From NCBI GenBank assembly GCA_036795455.1, contig DAIRET010000169.1:1-6237 (forward strand): a stretch of 6,237 nt of DNA, read 5' to 3'. Both the position numbers and the translations under genes were made by a program. Below are positions 5,982-6,237 of this stretch, in pieces. Position 1 is the stretch's first letter. Each line of letters opens with the position of its first letter. The stretch is from DAIRET01 sp036795455 (GTDB lineage Bacteria > Bacteroidota > Ignavibacteria > Ignavibacteriales > Ignavibacteriaceae). The notes beneath the pieces are model-generated. The model saw nothing but the letters and a program-made list of their open reading frames with translations, did not search any database and had not been told where the DNA came from.

Positions 5982-6237
5982 ATGATACTTGAAACATTAG
6001 ATGTAAAAAGACACGATATTTTTATCTACTCCGAAAATAAGTTGAGTTTAAAAAGCAATTTTAAACTTATCAACAAAGATTCGGCGGATAAAAACCCGCA
6101 AGGAATAACATATAATAAAGTCTGTGAATACATTGAACATGACGTTCCGAAAAACTTAATCGTGTATCGGTTGTTAACAAATCTACCATCTTACGATATA
6201 ACAAATTTTAAGTATGGTTTCCCGATGGTAATCAACG
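5982..6237 (+). CDS. Unidentified protein, N-terminal part only
   Basis: An ATG 5 nt after the glgP stop opens a frame of 85 codons that reaches the right edge without a stop. The visible protein begins MILETLDVKRHDIFIYSENK and ends near KYGFPMVIN. It has no signal peptide, no membrane segment and no motif that I recognise; it is mixed alpha/beta in character, with many charged, Asn and Tyr residues. Codon choice resembles that of the genes around it. There is no clear Shine-Dalgarno site (only AAGTAG-like bases overlapping the glgP stop), so translation may depend on coupling to glgP. The very short gap and absence of a terminator suggest co-transcription, which hints at but does not prove a role related to glucan use. 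An open frame of this length in AT-rich DNA, placed directly after a gene on the same strand, is probably a real gene, but its product remains unknown. Confidence 0.65.
   Translation, partial: MILETLDVKRHDIFIYSENKLSLKSNFKLINKDSADKNPQGITYNKVCEYIEHDVPKNLIVYRLLTNLPSYDITNFKYGFPMVIN

Noticed and set aside
1..6237. Mobile element, CRISPR, toxin-antitoxin or defence system
   Set aside because: No repeats array, transposase, integrase or nuclease gene is present; genes are housekeeping types with uniform composition.

Overview
The window is an ordinary bacterial chromosomal segment. It is AT-rich, compact, and carries no RNA gene, CRISPR array, insertion sequence or attachment site that I can see. 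The likely source is the Bacteroidota/Chlorobiota/Ignavibacteriota group. The main support is a promoter upstream of purC that matches that group's unusual -33/-7 pattern (TTTG ... TAnnTTTG), together with generally weak Shine-Dalgarno sites. Ignavibacteria is my best guess from gene content and composition, but this is inference and no species can be named.

Layout: a divergent promoter region (about 3131-3405) splits the window. Leftward on the minus strand lies a tight five-gene block, in transcription order: purC (SAICAR synthase, purine synthesis), a stand-alone small zinc-binding DUF971/GBBH-N-like protein, pgsA (phosphatidylglycerophosphate synthase), pgpA (phosphatidylglycerophosphatase A) and cinA (nucleotide/NMN salvage protein, cut by the left edge). 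Junctions are 4-nt overlaps or gaps of 5 and 17 nt, which implies one operon with translational coupling. Two genes start at non-ATG codons (TTG and GTG) inside the stop codon of the gene before. Rightward on the plus strand lies a full-length 856-residue short-type alpha-glucan phosphorylase (glgP), followed 5 nt later by an unrecognised ORF that runs off the right edge.

Functionally, pgsA and pgpA encode consecutive steps: CDP-diacylglycerol plus glycerol-3-phosphate gives phosphatidylglycerophosphate, which is dephosphorylated to phosphatidylglycerol. purC and cinA both concern nucleotides (de novo purines and pyridine-nucleotide repair) but are not consecutive steps. The block reads as a housekeeping operon. 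glgP releases glucose-1-phosphate from storage glucan and appears to be transcribed independently.

I found no convincing undescribed system. The points most worth a second look are the unidentified gene downstream of glgP, the isolated DUF971 protein coupled to purC, and a consensus-quality candidate promoter inside pgpA pointing at cinA.
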